Source: an uncultured Oscillospiraceae bacterium
Lineage (GTDB): Bacteria; Bacillota; Clostridia; Oscillospirales; Acutalibacteraceae
NCBI GenBank assembly: GCA_902461995.1
Contig: CABQAA010000175.1
Location: 1-5,256, forward strand
DNA length: 5,256 nt
Reading direction: 5' to 3'
The notes beneath the pieces were generated by a model, which worked only from the letters and a program-made list of their open reading frames with translations, did not search any database and was not told the DNA's origin. Of this stretch, positions 5,030-5,256 are shown one piece after another; the stretch's first letter is position 1; every line of letters starts with the position of its first letter. Position numbers and translations under genes: made by a program.

Positions 5030-5256
5030 TCAGACAAGTTCCTGCAGCTTGGCGAACACGGCTTCGTAATCGGGATGATCGGCCACCTCGGGCACCACTT
5101 CGGCGTACGCCACCCGGCCGTCCCGGTCCGCCACGAAAACCGCGCGGGCCAGCAGCGCCAGTTCTTCGATGAAGGTCCCGGTCGCCAGACCGAAGCTCCG
5201 ATCCTTGTAATCGGACAGGGTGCGTACCGCCTTGACGCCGCTTCCGCCGCACCAGC
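5030..5256 (-). CDS. tpx: Thiol peroxidase (Tpx), C-terminal part
   Basis: Seventy-four residues plus a TGA stop are visible; the N-terminal half, including the peroxidatic cysteine, lies beyond the right edge. The fragment starts WCGGSGVKAVRTLSDYKDRS, where the Cys in WCG matches the resolving cysteine of Tpx. It continues with the conserved segments SFG, IEELALLARAVFVAD (29-43), GRVAYAEVVPEVADHPDYEA and a C-terminal helix. Tpx is an atypical 2-Cys peroxiredoxin of the cytoplasm: it reduces hydrogen peroxide and lipid hydroperoxides through an intramolecular disulfide that thioredoxin reopens. The LARAVFV and HPDYE segments separate it from Bcp and AhpC. A hairpin 10 nt after the stop probably terminates its transcript. 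Promoter and regulation are out of view. Confidence 0.93.
   Translation of the reverse strand, partial: WCGGSGVKAVRTLSDYKDRSFGLATGTFIEELALLARAVFVADRDGRVAYAEVVPEVADHPDYEAVFAKLQELV

Noticed and set aside
4716..5069. 117-residue open frame on the plus strand
   Set aside because: It passes through the 11-bp hairpin and into the tpx gene in antisense, with no ribosome binding site and no recognisable family.

Overview
The window reads as a G+C-rich member of the Bacillota, most likely a Clostridia-type gut or anaerobe lineage. That is an inference from purine-rich Shine-Dalgarno sequences 7-10 nt before starts, two TTGACA-N17-TATACT promoters, a TTG start, and protein families common in Clostridia. 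No ribosomal RNA or other marker confirms it. The genes are ordinary accessory and housekeeping genes in several separate units. I found no mobile element, CRISPR array, tRNA or rRNA, and no convincing new multigene system.

Left end (1-1075): a minus-strand gene runs off the window edge. Its 301 visible residues are the N-terminal part of a membrane-anchored extracytoplasmic protein, probably related to DNRLRE/wall-associated proteins. It starts at a TTG and is divergent from an AraC-type regulator. The space between them holds a perfect 7+7 bp dyad, a consensus -10 facing the regulator and a cre-like element.

Centre (1076-3265): the araC-type gene is followed 13 nt later by a decayed SAM-dependent methyltransferase gene. 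It has a stop at codon 2, an out-of-frame internal deletion and a shortened end. Next is an intact intracellular class 3 lipase with its full Ser-Asp-His triad, whose ribosome binding site can be closed by a strong hairpin.

Right half (3266-5256): a cold-shock protein gene forms a complete monocistronic unit with a near-perfect extended promoter, a leader of about 120 nt that can pair with its own Shine-Dalgarno, and a clear intrinsic terminator. A GNAT-type acetyltransferase with an extra C-terminal domain follows from its own promoter. It converges on the 3' end of a minus-strand thiol peroxidase (tpx), with about 340 bp between them holding no supported gene and one large hairpin.

The observations most worth following are the methyltransferase remnant, the two self-occluding ribosome binding sites (lipase and csp) and the divergent regulatory region at 904-1075. 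Functional links between neighbouring genes are weak, because most have their own signals.
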